Assembly (NCBI RefSeq): GCF_014207985.1
Contig: NZ_JACHMI010000001.1
Location: 10,647,001-10,711,000, forward strand
Origin: Nonomuraea rubra
GTDB taxonomy: Bacteria > Actinomycetota > Actinomycetes > Streptosporangiales > Streptosporangiaceae
Direction: 5' to 3'
Length of the DNA stretch: 64,000 bases
The translations under genes and the position numbers were made by a program. Positions 9,826 to 17,648 of the stretch are shown one piece after another; within the stretch, counting starts at the first letter, position 1, and each line of letters starts with the position of its first letter. The notes below the pieces were generated by a model that saw only the letters and a list, made by a program, of their open reading frames with translations, did no database searches and had not been told where the DNA came from.

Positions 9826-10503
9826 ATGGCCGGTCGTCCGTTGAACGAAGTCGTCGAAGCAGGATGGGCACGCGCGCTGGAGCCCGTGTCCGAGCAGATC
9901 TCCGTGATGGGAGAGTTCCTGCGCAAGGAAATCGCCGAAGGCAGGCAGTACCTGCCCGCCGGGGCCAACGTCCTGCGCGCCTTCAACCAGCCCTTCGACG
10001 AGGTCAAGGTGCTGATCGTGGGCCAGGACCCGTACCCCACGCCCGGCCACCCCGTCGGGCTGTCGTTCTCGGTGGCGCCCGACGTGCGGCCGCTGCCCGG
10101 CAGCCTGCTCAACATCTACAAGGAGATGGAGACCGACCTGGGTCTCCCCCGGCCCGCCAACGGCGACCTGACGCCGTGGGCCGAGCAGGGTGTCCTGCTG
10201 CTCAACAGGGTGCTCACCGTGATGCCCGGCAAGCCAGCCTCGCACCGGGGCAAGGGCTGGGAGCAGGTCACCGAGCAGGCCATCCGCGCTCTCGTGGCGC
10301 GCGAGAAGCCGATGGTGGCGATCCTGTGGGGCCGCGACGCCCGCAACCTGGCGCCCATGCTCGGCCAGGTGCCGCGCATCGAGTCCGCGCACCCCTCCCC
10401 GCTCTCGGCACGCAGCGGTTTCTTCGGCTCGCGGCCGTTCAGCCGGGCGAATGAGCTGCTCGCCAAGCAAGGCGCGGCACCTGTGGAGTGGAAGCTGCCC
10501 TAG
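9826..10503 (+). CDS. ung: Uracil-DNA glycosylase, family 1
   Basis: Base-excision repair enzyme (225 aa) that removes uracil from DNA. Family-1 motifs are both present: the water-activating loop [10 protein letters not shown] (catalytic Asp) and the minor-groove loop [18 protein letters not shown] (catalytic His). ATG 9826 gives the usual length; an in-frame upstream start at 9772 would begin inside the preceding terminator hairpin and is unlikely. The following small gene starts ten bases later and may be cotranscribed. Confidence 0.96.
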   Translation: MAGRPLNEVVEAGWARALEPVSEQISVMGEFLRKEIAEGRQYLPAGANVLRAFNQPFDEVKVLIVGQDPYPTPGHPVGLSFSVAPDVRPLPGSLLNIYKEMETDLGLPRPANGDLTPWAEQGVLLLNRVLTVMPGKPASHRGKGWEQVTEQAIRALVAREKPMVAILWGRDARNLAPMLGQVPRIESAHPSPLSARSGFFGSRPFSRANELLAKQGAAPVEWKLP

Positions 10504-10513
10504 CATCGTCGCC

Positions 10514-10834
10514 ATGAGTGATGAACCGAAGTTCCTGCGCCTGACGGTCGAGCTGACCGTGGAGGTGCTCGACATGGACGCGCTGCAGGCCGCGGCGCTG
10601 GCCGAGATCAGGCATCCCGACGCCGATCTCACCGAAGAGGAGCGCACCGAGCAGGCCGAGCTGGTCGCCTCCGACGACTCCGGCGCCTCGGCGCTGCAGT
10701 GGCTGATCGAGCCCGACCACGTGTTGCAGCTCGTCGACCACATCAGCGAGATCGAGCCCCGCGAGGCCGTGCTCGGCGTGGAGCCCTCGGAGGGGCCGAG
10801 CGAGGAAGAGGACGAAGAGCACGACCACGCGTGA
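10514..10834 (+). CDS. Small acidic protein of unknown function
   Basis: A 106-aa acidic protein with no family I recognise. It begins with a short beta-rich stretch (FLRLTVELTVEVLDMDALQ), followed by helical segments, and ends in a highly charged tail rich in Glu and Asp with two His. No signal peptide, membrane segment or cysteine is seen. It lies ten bases after ung with an ATG at 10514; coding potential is clear from codon use. Function unknown. Confidence 0.72.
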   Translation: MSDEPKFLRLTVELTVEVLDMDALQAAALAEIRHPDADLTEEERTEQAELVASDDSGASALQWLIEPDHVLQLVDHISEIEPREAVLGVEPSEGPSEEEDEEHDHA

Positions 10835-10901
10835 CGTACGGCGGCGGCCACGGCGTTCTGCGGGCGTCGTGGCTTTTCGCTGCCCTTCCTGAGGAGCCTT
10901 G

Positions 10902-11192
10902 ATGATCGTCGCTTTCTCCATCACCCCGCTGGGCGTCGGCGAAGGGGTCGCCGAGCCCGTCGCCCGCGCCGTCAAGGTCGTACGCGACAGCGGGCTGCCC
11001 AACCGCACCGACGCCATGTTCACCACGATCGAGGGCGAGTGGGACGAGGTCATGGACGTCGTCAAGCGCGCCGTGGACGCCGTGGCCGAGGTCGCCCCCC
11101 GGGTGAGCCTCGTGCTCAAGGCCGACGTGCGCGAGGGGGTCACGGACGGCATGACCTCGAAGCTCGAGTCCTTGGAGCACCACCTCTCCTGA
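10902..11192 (+). CDS. MTH1187/YkoF family thiamine-binding protein
   Basis: A 96-aa protein of the MTH1187 (former DUF77) family, small ferredoxin-like subunits that bind thiamine or related pyrimidines. The family signature is visible as [23 protein letters not shown] near the start and as the central [19 protein letters not shown]. The ATG at 10902 follows GAGGAG; a TTG codon directly before it is in frame but unlikely to be used. Relatives act in thiamine salvage or as soluble thiamine buffers. No thiamine gene or TPP riboswitch is seen nearby. Confidence 0.9.
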   Translation: MIVAFSITPLGVGEGVAEPVARAVKVVRDSGLPNRTDAMFTTIEGEWDEVMDVVKRAVDAVAEVAPRVSLVLKADVREGVTDGMTSKLESLEHHLS

Positions 11193-11199
11193 CTTTTCG

Positions 11200-11237
11200 C
11201 GATATATCTTGACCCTTCGGCGGACGCGTCATATCGT
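11200..11237 (+). promoter_or_regulatory. Candidate promoter and operator for the FAD monooxygenase
   Basis: TTGACC (11209-11214), a 17-base spacer and TATCGT (11232-11237). A 6-bp inverted repeat, CGATAT (11200-11205) and ATATCG (11231-11236), brackets the -35 region and overlaps the -10, as expected for a repressor site. This is one of the few AT-rich stretches in the area. Confidence 0.45.
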
Positions 11238-11285
11238 GTTGCTTCGACACAGACGCGATAGTACGCGTGCCCGGAGGTGGAGTCC

Positions 11286-12899
11286 ATGGAGCGAGTACCC
11301 GTTCTGGTGGTCGGCGGCGGGTACGCGGGGCTGAGCGCCGCGACGCTGCTGGCCTGGCGCGAGGTGCCCGTGACGCTGGTCGAGCGGCGTCCGGGCACCT
11401 CCGTGCAGCCCAAGGCGTTCGGGGTCGGGCCGCGGGCGGTCGAGCTGCTGCGCCCCGTGCCCGGGATCGAGGAGGAGCTCACCGGCCTCTGGGCGGGGAT
11501 CGGCGACGGCATGCGCATCGCGATCGCCCGCGACCTGGCCGACCCCGAGCCGCACCTGATCACCGACGGCGAGCACGCCTACCTGGCCGATCTCACGCCC
11601 GCCGCGCCGGTGGGCGTGCCGCAGGCCGACGTCGAGCGCGTGCTGCGGGTCAAGGCCGAGGAGCTCGGCGCCGACCTGCGCTTCTCCACCGAGCTGGTCT
11701 CGCTGGAGCAGGACGGCGACGGCGTGACGGCGCTGATCCGCGGCAAGGACGGCGACAGCCTCGTACGGGCCGACTACGTGGTGGCCGCCGACGGGCACCA
11801 CAGCCCGGTGCGCCGCGCCCTGGGCGTGCCCACCTCCGGCCACGGCACGCTGAGCCGGATGTGCTCGATCATGTTCGACGCCGACCTGTCCGACCTGGTC
11901 CGCGAGCGCGAGGTCACGCTGTGGTACCTGCGCAACGAAACCTTCACCGGCGTGCTGGTGACCGGCGCGGGAGCCGGGGCGCACGTGCTCGGCGTGCACC
12001 AGGCGGAGGACGAGGGCCCCTTCCCAGTGGAGCGCTGCGCCGAGCTGGTACGCCTGGCGACCGGCCGGCCCGGCCTGGACGTGCGGATCCTCGACCGGGC
12101 CACGTTCGGCATCGCGCACGAGCTGGCCGGCACCTACCGGGCGGGCCGGGTGTTCCTGGCCGGCGACGCCGCCCACACCATGCCGCCCACCGGGGGCCAG
12201 GGCGGCAGCACCGCGCTCCAGGACGGGGCCGACCTGGCCTGGCGGCTGTGGCTGGTGATCACGGGGCAGGCCGGGCCCGCGTTCCTGGACACCTACGACG
12301 CCGAACGCCGCCCGATCGGGACGCTGACCGCCGACGCGCAGCTCGCCGAGCTCGGCGCGCGCATGCCGCCCGCGGCCCGCATCGGCTACCCCGAACGGCA
12401 GACGGATCCCCTGCACGCCCTGCTCGGGCACCGCTACCACTCCACGGCCATCCTCGACGAGCCCGGCGACGACGGCTCGATCCTGGAGGACCCGCGCCAG
12501 GCCGGCGGGCGGCCGGGAAGCCGGGCCCCGCACGTCGTGCTCGACTGGGACGGGCAGCGCATCTCCACCATCGACCTGTTCGGGCCCGGCTTCGTGCTCA
12601 TGGCCGCCAAGCGGGGGCGGCAGGCGTGGATGGAGGCGGGGCGGCTGGTCAAGGAGCGGCTCGGGGTGCGGCTGACGCGGCTGCCGGTGGATGACGAGCT
12701 GCTGGACGTGGAGGGCTGTTTCGAGCAGCGGTACGGCGTTCGCGGGGGCGGCGCCGTGCTGGTGCGGCCGGACGGGTACGTGGCCTGGCGGTCGCCGGAG
12801 GCGGTCGCGGATCCGGCGGGCACCCTGGAGCGGGTCCTCCGGCAGATCCTCAGCCGCCCGATCTCCGGCACCGCCCCGGCTGTGATCACGCGCGGGTGA
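11286..12899 (+). CDS. FAD-dependent monooxygenase (group A aromatic hydroxylase)
   Basis: Flavoprotein of 537 aa that should hydroxylate an aromatic or polyketide substrate with NAD(P)H and oxygen. The FAD dinucleotide-binding motif is at the N-terminus (VLVVGGGYAGLSAATLLA), and the second FAD site is GDAAHTMPPTGGQGGSTALQ. The C-terminal part is a thioredoxin-like domain ending RPDGYVAWRS, as in PgaE/RdmE-like hydroxylases of antibiotic pathways and phenol-type hydroxylases. GGAGG eight bases upstream fixes ATG 11286; the GTG at 11277 lies inside that ribosome site. It stands alone, so a catabolic or detoxifying role is as likely as biosynthesis. Confidence 0.92.
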   Translation: MERVPVLVVGGGYAGLSAATLLAWREVPVTLVERRPGTSVQPKAFGVGPRAVELLRPVPGIEEELTGLWAGIGDGMRIAIARDLADPEPHLITDGEHAYLADLTPAAPVGVPQADVERVLRVKAEELGADLRFSTELVSLEQDGDGVTALIRGKDGDSLVRADYVVAADGHHSPVRRALGVPTSGHGTLSRMCSIMFDADLSDLVREREVTLWYLRNETFTGVLVTGAGAGAHVLGVHQAEDEGPFPVERCAELVRLATGRPGLDVRILDRATFGIAHELAGTYRAGRVFLAGDAAHTMPPTGGQGGSTALQDGADLAWRLWLVITGQAGPAFLDTYDAERRPIGTLTADAQLAELGARMPPAARIGYPERQTDPLHALLGHRYHSTAILDEPGDDGSILEDPRQAGGRPGSRAPHVVLDWDGQRISTIDLFGPGFVLMAAKRGRQAWMEAGRLVKERLGVRLTRLPVDDELLDVEGCFEQRYGVRGGGAVLVRPDGYVAWRSPEAVADPAGTLERVLRQILSRPISGTAPAVITRG

Positions 12900-12906
12900 A
12901 ACCAGG

Positions 12907-13698
12907 TCAGAACAGGATCAGTTGCCCCGTACGCCGCGCCCGCGCCTCCCCCGCCCGCAGCGCCACCACGGCGGCCAGCAGCAGCACCGCCGACAGCCCG
13001 GCCAGCGCCGCCAGCTCCCCCGCCAGCTCGCCCACGCCCTGCCCGTCGAGCAGCGCGCCCCGCACGATCGCCAGGCTCCCGGTCAGCGGCAGCACGGAGC
13101 CGGCCGCCCGGACGATCTCCGGCAGCGCGTGCGTCGGCAGCCGCACCCCGCTCACGAACCACATCGGGTCGTCCAGCAACGTGTAGACGAACGCCGAGTC
13201 CCTGGAGAAGATCAGCAGGCTGTTCAGGAAGGCGCCCCACGCCACGGCGGGCACCAGCAGGGCCAGGAAGACGACCGCGTACATGCCGGGGTGGGCCACG
13301 TCCACCACGTCGAGCCAGGCGAACATGGCCACCGAGAAGCTCACGAACAGCCAGACGTTCTGCACCAGCGCCCCGAACCCGTTCGCGATCACCACCACCA
13401 GCCGGTTGGCCGGCGACAGGAACAGCAGCTCCAGCGTCCCCGTCTGCCGTTCCATGGAGAAATGCCAGGCCGACTGCACCAGCGAGAAGAAGAACGTGAA
13501 CCCGAGCGTGCCGGTGGCCAGGAAGGCGAGCAGCCGCTGCGAGCCCGTGGCGCCGCTGATCGGCTGGAGCATGTAGTACGCCTCGGCGAGCTGCAGCAGC
13601 GGCCAGATCAGCATCGAGAACAGGACGAGCCTGCTGCCGAAGATCTGCCGGTGCTGCTTGAGCGCCTCGGCCCTGAGGACCTTCACCGCGTGCCTCAC
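12907..13698 (-). CDS. ABC-2 type transporter permease
   Basis: Membrane subunit (263 aa) with about six hydrophobic segments. It carries the ABC-2 hallmarks of a long charged N-terminus and a central region with ERQTGTLELLFLSPANRLVV. It overlaps the ATPase gene by four bases (GTGA), so GTG 13698 is taken as the start; GTG 13686 is an alternative. Third gene of a permease-ATPase-permease operon. The two permeases differ from each other and probably form a heterodimer. Substrate unknown. Confidence 0.9.
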   Translation of the reverse strand: MRHAVKVLRAEALKQHRQIFGSRLVLFSMLIWPLLQLAEAYYMLQPISGATGSQRLLAFLATGTLGFTFFFSLVQSAWHFSMERQTGTLELLFLSPANRLVVVIANGFGALVQNVWLFVSFSVAMFAWLDVVDVAHPGMYAVVFLALLVPAVAWGAFLNSLLIFSRDSAFVYTLLDDPMWFVSGVRLPTHALPEIVRAAGSVLPLTGSLAIVRGALLDGQGVGELAGELAALAGLSAVLLLAAVVALRAGEARARRTGQLILF

Positions 13699-14666
13699 CT
13701 GGCCACCTGCCGGCCGGCTCCTGCGGTCATCGCCACGGCTCGGCGGTCGTTCAGTGCCAGGATGGCGTCCTCCAGCGACGGCTCGGCGATCTCCAGGCCG
13801 CTCAACGTGCCGCCGGCGCCGACGATCGCCATGGTGAGGGCTCCTGCCACGTCGCCGGGGCGGGACAGCTCGACGACGCCGCCTTCCCGGACGTCCTGGC
13901 TGATGATGCGTACGGCGGGGTCGAAGGCGAGGGCGGCGGCCTCCACCTCCGGCGTCAGGCCGGACACCGTGACGCGTACCGTGCGGTGGCACCCGGTCTG
14001 GGCCATGAGCTGGGCGGGCGTGCCCTCGGCGAGGTGGCGGCCGTCGCCGATCACGTACACGTGCTCGCAGAGCTGCTCCACCTCGGCCAGGTAGTGGCTG
14101 GTCAGCAGCACGCCCTTGCCGTGCCGCGCCAGCTCGGCCACCACCTTGCGCAGGTCGCGGGCGATGGGGGCGTCGAGGCCGAGCGTGGGCTCGTCGAGCA
14201 GCAGGTAGTCGGGGTCGTTGATCAGGCCGCGGGCGATCGACAGGCGCTGGGTCATGCCGCGGGAGTACTGCTCGACCCTGGTACCGGCCGCCTCGGTGAG
14301 GCCGACCAGCTCCAGCAGCTCCTCGATGCGGGGCCTGAGCACCTTGCCCGGGATGTCGTAGAGCTGGCCGAAGTACCAGAGGTTCTCGCGGCCGGTCAGC
14401 CGGGCGTACACCATCCGCTCGCCGCCCGCGATGAGGTTGATCCGCCTGCGTACGGCGTGCGGCTGCTTGACCGGGTCCAGGCCGCCGATCCGCACCGTTC
14501 CCGAGGTCTGCCTGAGCAGCGTGGCCAGGATCTTGATGGTGGTGGTCTTGCCCGCGCCGTTCAGGCCCAGCAGGCCCGTGACGCGGCCCTGCGGGATCAC
14601 CAGGTTCAGGCCGTCGACGGCGGTCTTGGCGCCGAACTGCTTGCGAAGGCCGAGGGTTTCGATCAT
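13695..14666 (-). CDS. ABC-2 type transporter ATP-binding protein
   Basis: ATPase (323 aa) of the DrrA/CcmA class. Walker A is GLNGAGKTTT, the signature YSRGMTQRLSIARGL, Walker B YLLLDEPTLGLD, and the H-loop LLTSHYL. The extra C-terminal domain after residue about 225 is typical for drug and lipid exporters of this class. ATG 14666 overlaps the stop of the upstream permease by one base, and the end overlaps the downstream permease by four bases, so all three subunits are made together. Confidence 0.94.
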   Translation of the reverse strand: MIETLGLRKQFGAKTAVDGLNLVIPQGRVTGLLGLNGAGKTTTIKILATLLRQTSGTVRIGGLDPVKQPHAVRRRINLIAGGERMVYARLTGRENLWYFGQLYDIPGKVLRPRIEELLELVGLTEAAGTRVEQYSRGMTQRLSIARGLINDPDYLLLDEPTLGLDAPIARDLRKVVAELARHGKGVLLTSHYLAEVEQLCEHVYVIGDGRHLAEGTPAQLMAQTGCHRTVRVTVSGLTPEVEAAALAFDPAVRIISQDVREGGVVELSRPGDVAGALTMAIVGAGGTLSGLEIAEPSLEDAILALNDRRAVAMTAGAGRQVAR

Positions 14667-15463
14667 CAGTAGCTCCGTTCCATGGCCCTGCGCTCGGCCC
14701 ACGGCATGGCGAGGAAGCCGGCGGCGGTGTAGAGCAGGCCCATCAGCAGGGTGGTGGTCAGGCGGGCGGCGTCGACGCCGGTGCCGGCGTTGAAGACGCC
14801 GCGCACGACGTCCATGGCCGCCGTCAGCGGGACCACCTCGCCGAGCCACTGGAGGGCCTCGGGCAGGTACGGTCTCGGGAAGGTGAACCCGGACAGCAGG
14901 GCGATGGCGTAGAAGACGCTGTTCTGCGTGATGTGCGCCTCGCCCGCGACGATCATCACGTTGCTCAGCACCACGGACATCCCGAACACCGCCAGCGCCA
15001 GCCCCGCCACGGCCAGCAGCCCGTCGCCCCAGCCGGTCGGCGCCAGCCGCACGCCGAGCAGGCCCGCGCATCCGAGCAGCACGGCGACCTCCAGCGCCAC
15101 GGCCGTGAAGGAGAACATCGAGAAGCCGGCCAGGTAGGGCAGGCGGCGGGCGGGGGCGACGATCAGCGCGCCCATCGTGCCCTCGCGCTGTTCCTGGATC
15201 ATGGCCTTGCCGGCCCAGAGGACGCAGTGCTTGACGAACATGAGCGCCGCCGCGCCGACGGCTACGTACCCGAGGTAATCCCCCGTTCCCGATTTTTCAC
15301 GAAATTCCACCCCCACCTCGCCGCCGCCGAGCAGCCGTAACCCGAGGTAGGCCAGGCCCATCGTGAACATGCCGAGCAGGAGGTTGCCGACGAAGTACGT
15401 CCACGGGTGGGCCCGCCTCGTCACCAGCCACGACCGTCTCAGGGTCGCCCATGCCACCACCAT
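14666..15463 (-). CDS. ABC-2 type transporter permease
   Basis: First gene (265 aa) of the exporter operon. About six membrane segments are seen, with EQREGTMGALIVAPARRLPY between segments, characteristic of ABC-2 permeases. ATG 15463 follows AAAGGAG at good spacing. The gene is divergent from the HxlR-peroxiredoxin regulator 62 bases away, with a palindrome in between, so that regulator probably controls the exporter. Confidence 0.9.
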   Translation of the reverse strand: MVVAWATLRRSWLVTRRAHPWTYFVGNLLLGMFTMGLAYLGLRLLGGGEVGVEFREKSGTGDYLGYVAVGAAALMFVKHCVLWAGKAMIQEQREGTMGALIVAPARRLPYLAGFSMFSFTAVALEVAVLLGCAGLLGVRLAPTGWGDGLLAVAGLALAVFGMSVVLSNVMIVAGEAHITQNSVFYAIALLSGFTFPRPYLPEALQWLGEVVPLTAAMDVVRGVFNAGTGVDAARLTTTLLMGLLYTAAGFLAMPWAERRAMERSY

Positions 15464-15487
15464 AAGTCTCCTTTGGGAACTGACTGG

Positions 15488-15502
15488 GTTTCTATCAGAG
15501 AC
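15488..15502. promoter_or_regulatory. Imperfect palindrome between the exporter and HxlR-peroxiredoxin genes
   Basis: GTTTCTATCAGAGAC, with arms matching at five of six positions, centred in the 62-base divergent space. HxlR regulators bind short palindromes of this kind next to their own gene, so it is the best operator candidate. No experiment or database match supports it. Confidence 0.45.
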
Positions 15503-15525
15503 TCACAGCGCGGTAAAGTCACGTC

Positions 15526-16407
15526 ATGGTCAGGGAGCTACGCGAGCAGGACGTCCAGTGCTCGATCGCCCAGGCGGCGTCCGTCATCGGCGACTGGTGG
15601 AGCCTGCTGATCGTGCGCGAGGTGACGCGCGGGCACCGGCGCTTCGACGACCTGCTGCGCGAGCTCGGCATCTCACGGAAAGTGCTGACCGAGCGGCTCA
15701 AGCACCTGGTGGATCACGGGGTGCTGGCCCGGGAGCCGTATCAGGCGAGGCCGGTGCGGCACGAGTACATGCTGACGGAGACGGGCTGGGCGCTGGCGCC
15801 GACGCTCATCAGCATGCAGGACTGGGCCGACCGGTGGTTGCTGGGTGACGGGTCCTCGACGGGCGCTCCCCGGGCCGGGGGTACGGAGGTCGCTCGCGTG
15901 CACGCTCTCCTCGGCACGAAGGTGCCCGCCCCCCTCGTCCTCCCCGCCGGCGCACCCCGCCCCGCCCAGCTCGACGCGGTCGCCGACGCCGCTGTCACGA
16001 TCTTGTTCACCTACCCCTCGACCGGCCTGGCCACCTCCTTGCCGCCGGACTGGGACCAGGTGCCCGGAGCGGTCGGCTGCACGCTGGAGAACCGCCTCTT
16101 CCGCGACCGCCATCCCGACCTCACCGCCGCCGGGATCGCCGTCCACGGCGTCAGCACGCAACGCCCGGACGAGCAGGCCGCCTTCGCCGCCGCGGAGTCG
16201 ATCCCGTTTCCGCTGCTCTCCGACATGGACCTGCACCTGGCGGCGGCGCTGCGGCTGCCCACGTTCCGGGCCGGTCAGGACCTGAAGCTCAAGCGCCTCA
16301 TCCTCGTGATCGACCGCTCCCGGACCATCCGCCACGTCATCTTCCCGGTCCTGGACATCCCTGTGGCCATCACCGAAGCCACCAACGCGGCCCACACCCT
16401 TCGCTGA
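15526..16407 (+). CDS. HxlR-type regulator fused to a peroxiredoxin-like domain
   Basis: A 293-aa fusion. Residues 1-105 are an HxlR winged helix (QCSIAQAASVIGDWWSLLIV, then RRFDDLLRELGISRKVLTER). Residues about 125-293 resemble a PrxQ/BCP-type peroxiredoxin: VPGAVGCTLENRLFRD at the peroxidatic site, then GVSTQ and PFPLLSD. Only two cysteines are present: Cys12, at the position used by redox-sensing HxlR/DUF24 proteins, and Cys185, at the peroxidatic position. The protein could therefore sense peroxide or thiol stress directly and set DNA binding through a disulfide. It is divergent from an ABC-2 exporter, its likely target. The domain calls are firm; the redox mechanism is inference. Confidence 0.87.
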   Translation: MVRELREQDVQCSIAQAASVIGDWWSLLIVREVTRGHRRFDDLLRELGISRKVLTERLKHLVDHGVLAREPYQARPVRHEYMLTETGWALAPTLISMQDWADRWLLGDGSSTGAPRAGGTEVARVHALLGTKVPAPLVLPAGAPRPAQLDAVADAAVTILFTYPSTGLATSLPPDWDQVPGAVGCTLENRLFRDRHPDLTAAGIAVHGVSTQRPDEQAAFAAAESIPFPLLSDMDLHLAAALRLPTFRAGQDLKLKRLILVIDRSRTIRHVIFPVLDIPVAITEATNAAHTLR

Positions 16408-16584
16408 CCTCTACGGAGGATCTTCCACAGGCCGACCACCGCCCGCACCGCTTATCCACAGAACGCCGTTCCAGCCCCATCCCACCGCCCCTCATCCCAG
16501 ATCCTGGGTGCCTCCGAATCCCACCCACCGACGTCCGGCCCCTCATCCAGCCCCGCCTCGACCACACCCACCGGAGGCCCCACC

Positions 16585-17565
16585 ATGAAGATCACGATCC
16601 CCCTCCCCCGCACCACGACCACCCAGTTCATCGTCGCGATGGAGCAAACCCCCTTCGACCTCGAGTCCTTCGTCCCGTGGCGCGTCGGCGGCCCCTTCAA
16701 ACGCGCCGCCATCACCTCAGCAGCCCAGGGCACCCTCGAAGTGACCCTCCACCCCACCCCGTGGAAACCGTCGGCCACCACCTTCACGGACGACGAGAGA
16801 CGCCGCCTGCGCCGTGCGAAACAACACGTGATCGTGTCCACCACCGCACCACCGCACAGGCTCCCCACCGCCGTGCAGGTGGCCCGCGCCTCGGCCAGGG
16901 CGCTGGCCAGGGAGAGCGACGGCCTCCTGATCGACCCGCTGACCGACTCGACCATCCTCACGTGCGGCAGATGCGCGGGCGAGCCCACCCACTTCCGCCT
17001 CGACGACGACTGGCTATCCTGGGACGTCCAGGTCCACGACGCCGCCACCTGCCCACCCTGGGACCCGTCCGACCTGGGAGCGTGCGACTGCCTGCGCGTC
17101 ACGTCCCGCGGCCTGCGCCGCTTCGCCCTGCCGGAGATCACCCTGGACGGCGCCGCCTGCGCCCACAACCTGTGCGCCACCAACCTCCTGCGCACGGTCG
17201 CCAACCGCCTGCTGACCGACCACCTGTCCTACCTCGCCACGCACCCTGAGGCCACCGACCGCAAGATCGACGACTTCCTGCACATCCAGCCCGCCGACCA
17301 GCCCGACGGCGGCCTCCCGTTCGGCGTCCGCCTGACCCCGTACGACGCGGACACGGGCGAGCTGGGCCGCACCGGCAGCATCCGCCGCCTGAAGGTGGGC
17401 CCGGCCCCCGGCACCGGCCAGGTCACCTGCCTCAAGGTCGGCCCGCCCTCAGGCTTCACCGGCTCGCTGAACGACTGGCTCTGCGCCACCCAAGCCGCCC
17501 AGCACGCCGCCCTGACCTCGATCGACTTCGCCGCCCCAGACCCGGCACGAGCCCTGGCGGCCTGA
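16585..17565 (+). CDS. Cysteine-rich protein of unknown function
   Basis: A 326-aa soluble protein I do not recognise. Cysteines cluster in the middle (TCGRCAGEP near residue 131, then ATCPPWD, GACDCLR and CAHNLC), which suggests a metal site. Near the C-terminus there is a short internal repeat, LKVGPAPGTG then LKVGPPSGFTG. No signal peptide or membrane segment is visible. The start ATG is preceded by GGAGG at about ten bases. Its neighbours (HxlR-peroxiredoxin and the trehalose operon) give no functional hint. Codon use supports a real gene. Confidence 0.72.
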   Translation: MKITIPLPRTTTTQFIVAMEQTPFDLESFVPWRVGGPFKRAAITSAAQGTLEVTLHPTPWKPSATTFTDDERRRLRRAKQHVIVSTTAPPHRLPTAVQVARASARALARESDGLLIDPLTDSTILTCGRCAGEPTHFRLDDDWLSWDVQVHDAATCPPWDPSDLGACDCLRVTSRGLRRFALPEITLDGAACAHNLCATNLLRTVANRLLTDHLSYLATHPEATDRKIDDFLHIQPADQPDGGLPFGVRLTPYDADTGELGRTGSIRRLKVGPAPGTGQVTCLKVGPPSGFTGSLNDWLCATQAAQHAALTSIDFAAPDPARALAA

Positions 17566-17648
17566 CCCCGGGCCGCCCGCACCAGCGGCCCACCCCAACC
17601 CGCCGAGGCACCACGTTCACCCGGCCATGAGCAGCGAGCGAGCTCAGC

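Noticed and set aside
10835..10901. TPP riboswitch before the thiamine-binding protein gene
   Set aside because: The 67-base space is too short and lacks the CTGAGA and ACCTGA-type elements of the THI box.
16452..16460. TTATCCACA, a perfect DnaA-box sequence, in a 177-base intergenic space
   Set aside because: It is a single box with no cluster, no dnaA/dnaN nearby and no AT-rich unwinding region, so it is not an origin.
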